From Euprymna scolopes (Eukaryota; Mollusca; Cephalopoda; Sepiida; Sepiolidae): DNA of 31,112 bases. The DNA lies in NCBI GenBank assembly GCA_024364805.1, contig CM044514.1, positions 11,787,393 to 11,818,504 on the forward strand, given 5' to 3'. The translations under genes were made by a program, and so were the position numbers. Shown piece by piece: positions 30,397 through 31,112 of the stretch. The notes beneath the pieces were generated by a model. The model was not told the origin of the DNA. It ran no database searches and was given only the letters and a program-made list of their open reading frames with translations. Position 1 is the stretch's first letter. Each line of letters begins with the position of its first letter.

Positions 30397-31112
30397 TCAA
30401 TGACACAATAGCTGGTACCTCCCTCCAATAATTCGCACCGTGTAAAAGTATAACTTTAATCTCACAACAACACAAATGTTGAGAAGTTGGGTCTGTCATT
30501 CTGAAAACGAACTCAATAAAAATAGATGTTCAAAATTAAAATTAAAAACTATTTTTGCATAATTGTGCAATTCAATAAACTAACTTATTGACGAAACGCA
30601 GATTTTGTTGTGCAAGGCGCAGTCTTTGATATAGCAGGAAAAACGAAACAAATACTTAATATTGGCTTATAAAACTTTACAACCGGATTTTGTTTTTCGA
30701 ATCGACTGCTTTATTAAAATCATAAAAAAAAAAAAAAGTTTCCCTTGTTGCCTTTGAAAGCGATTTTCAAACCTTTAAACTATGGCATAGAAAGTAAAAT
30801 TCTGTCGAAAATTAGGTTCATTTGTGCCATTCCTAAACAAAAGAAGAAAAAAATCACTATTTCCAACCGCGCTTCTACTGTATTAGAGAATTTTTCTTTT
30901 ACTAGCAAGGCTACTCAGCAAGCATGGATAACAAAAAAAAAGAACTACAAAAAAAAAAAAACTTTTTCGAAACCTTTCATTTCCACTGTTCAATAAAGAA
31001 AGAAAAATTTAAGTGTATCTTATGGAGTTTCTGACTTTTTAACAAATTCCCTTACCTTTCCTTAATAGAACTATTAAAATACGGTGTCAAAAAAAAAAAA
31101 AAAAAAAAAAAA
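29831..31112. other. AT-rich gene-free stretch with A tracts
   Basis: Holds the inverted repeat partner at 29925-29962, a 34-base A tract (about 30361-30394) and an A tract running off the window end (31089-31112). Open frames at 29935-30162, 30060-30275 and 30745-30996 match nothing I know; the last is Lys-rich translation of A-rich DNA. Confidence 0.4.
29925..29962 (-). repeat. Dispersed repeat, inverted partner of 27519-27556
   Basis: Contains TTAGACACAAGGTCGGTTTT, the complement of the segment at 27524-27545 with few changes. Minus-strand frames of both copies end in KNRPCV before a stop, which simply reflects the shared DNA. Confidence 0.55.

Noticed and set aside
1-31112. Bacterial features: operons, CRISPR arrays, prophage, origin
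   Set aside because: Composition, microsatellites, LINE, SINE and mariner remnants are eukaryotic, and no direct-repeat/spacer array or dense coding is present.

Overview
This window looks like gene-poor, AT-rich metazoan nuclear DNA, most likely from a mollusc and plausibly a cephalopod such as an octopus. That assignment is inference. It rests on the mix of degraded mariner transposons, tRNA-derived SINE heads, a Jockey-superfamily LINE, a small animal-type Ty1/copia fossil, long GA microsatellites and a scattered repeat with a CCCGGCGTTG core. I recognise no intact host gene. There are no operons, ribosomal RNA genes, CRISPR arrays or bacterial signals. A 616-base run of N (17804-18419) marks an assembly gap inside a GA-rich minisatellite.

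Layout. 1-2200 is AT-rich and holds an inverted-repeat element (about 314-546). 2202-3717 is copy 1 of an internally deleted mariner, itself interrupted by a CCCGG-type/SINE insertion. 4690-5960 is an unrecognised, coding-like but decayed stretch with an internal duplication. 6230-6452 is a SINE-body repeat, with its partner at 23768-23974. 9177-9283 is the end of another mariner on the minus strand. 10170-12511 is a LINE with endonuclease and reverse transcriptase, cut off before its own 3' end where it meets a Tc1-type terminus (ending at 12643). 12880-13030 is a promoter-like segment. 13387-18490 is dominated by GA and TA tracts.

18859-22398 is copy 2 of the same deleted mariner, split by a broken Ty1/copia fossil. 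After it come a GC-richer open island (22612-22830), a U2 snRNA-like inverted pair (23240-23345), a tRNA-headed SINE, and a LINE C-terminal fragment (24384-24600). Next is a TIR-bounded mariner on the minus strand (25668-26493). The right end holds a foldback element of about 560 bp (28692-29247), a SINE head, and a textbook hAT MITE with an 8-bp target duplication (29639-29817).

The features do not work together as a pathway. They record successive waves of transposition. Most useful for dating are the nested insertions (copia in mariner copy 2, CCCGG repeat in mariner copy 1) and the deletion junction shared by the two mariner copies, which shows that they descend from one already-deleted, non-autonomous ancestor.
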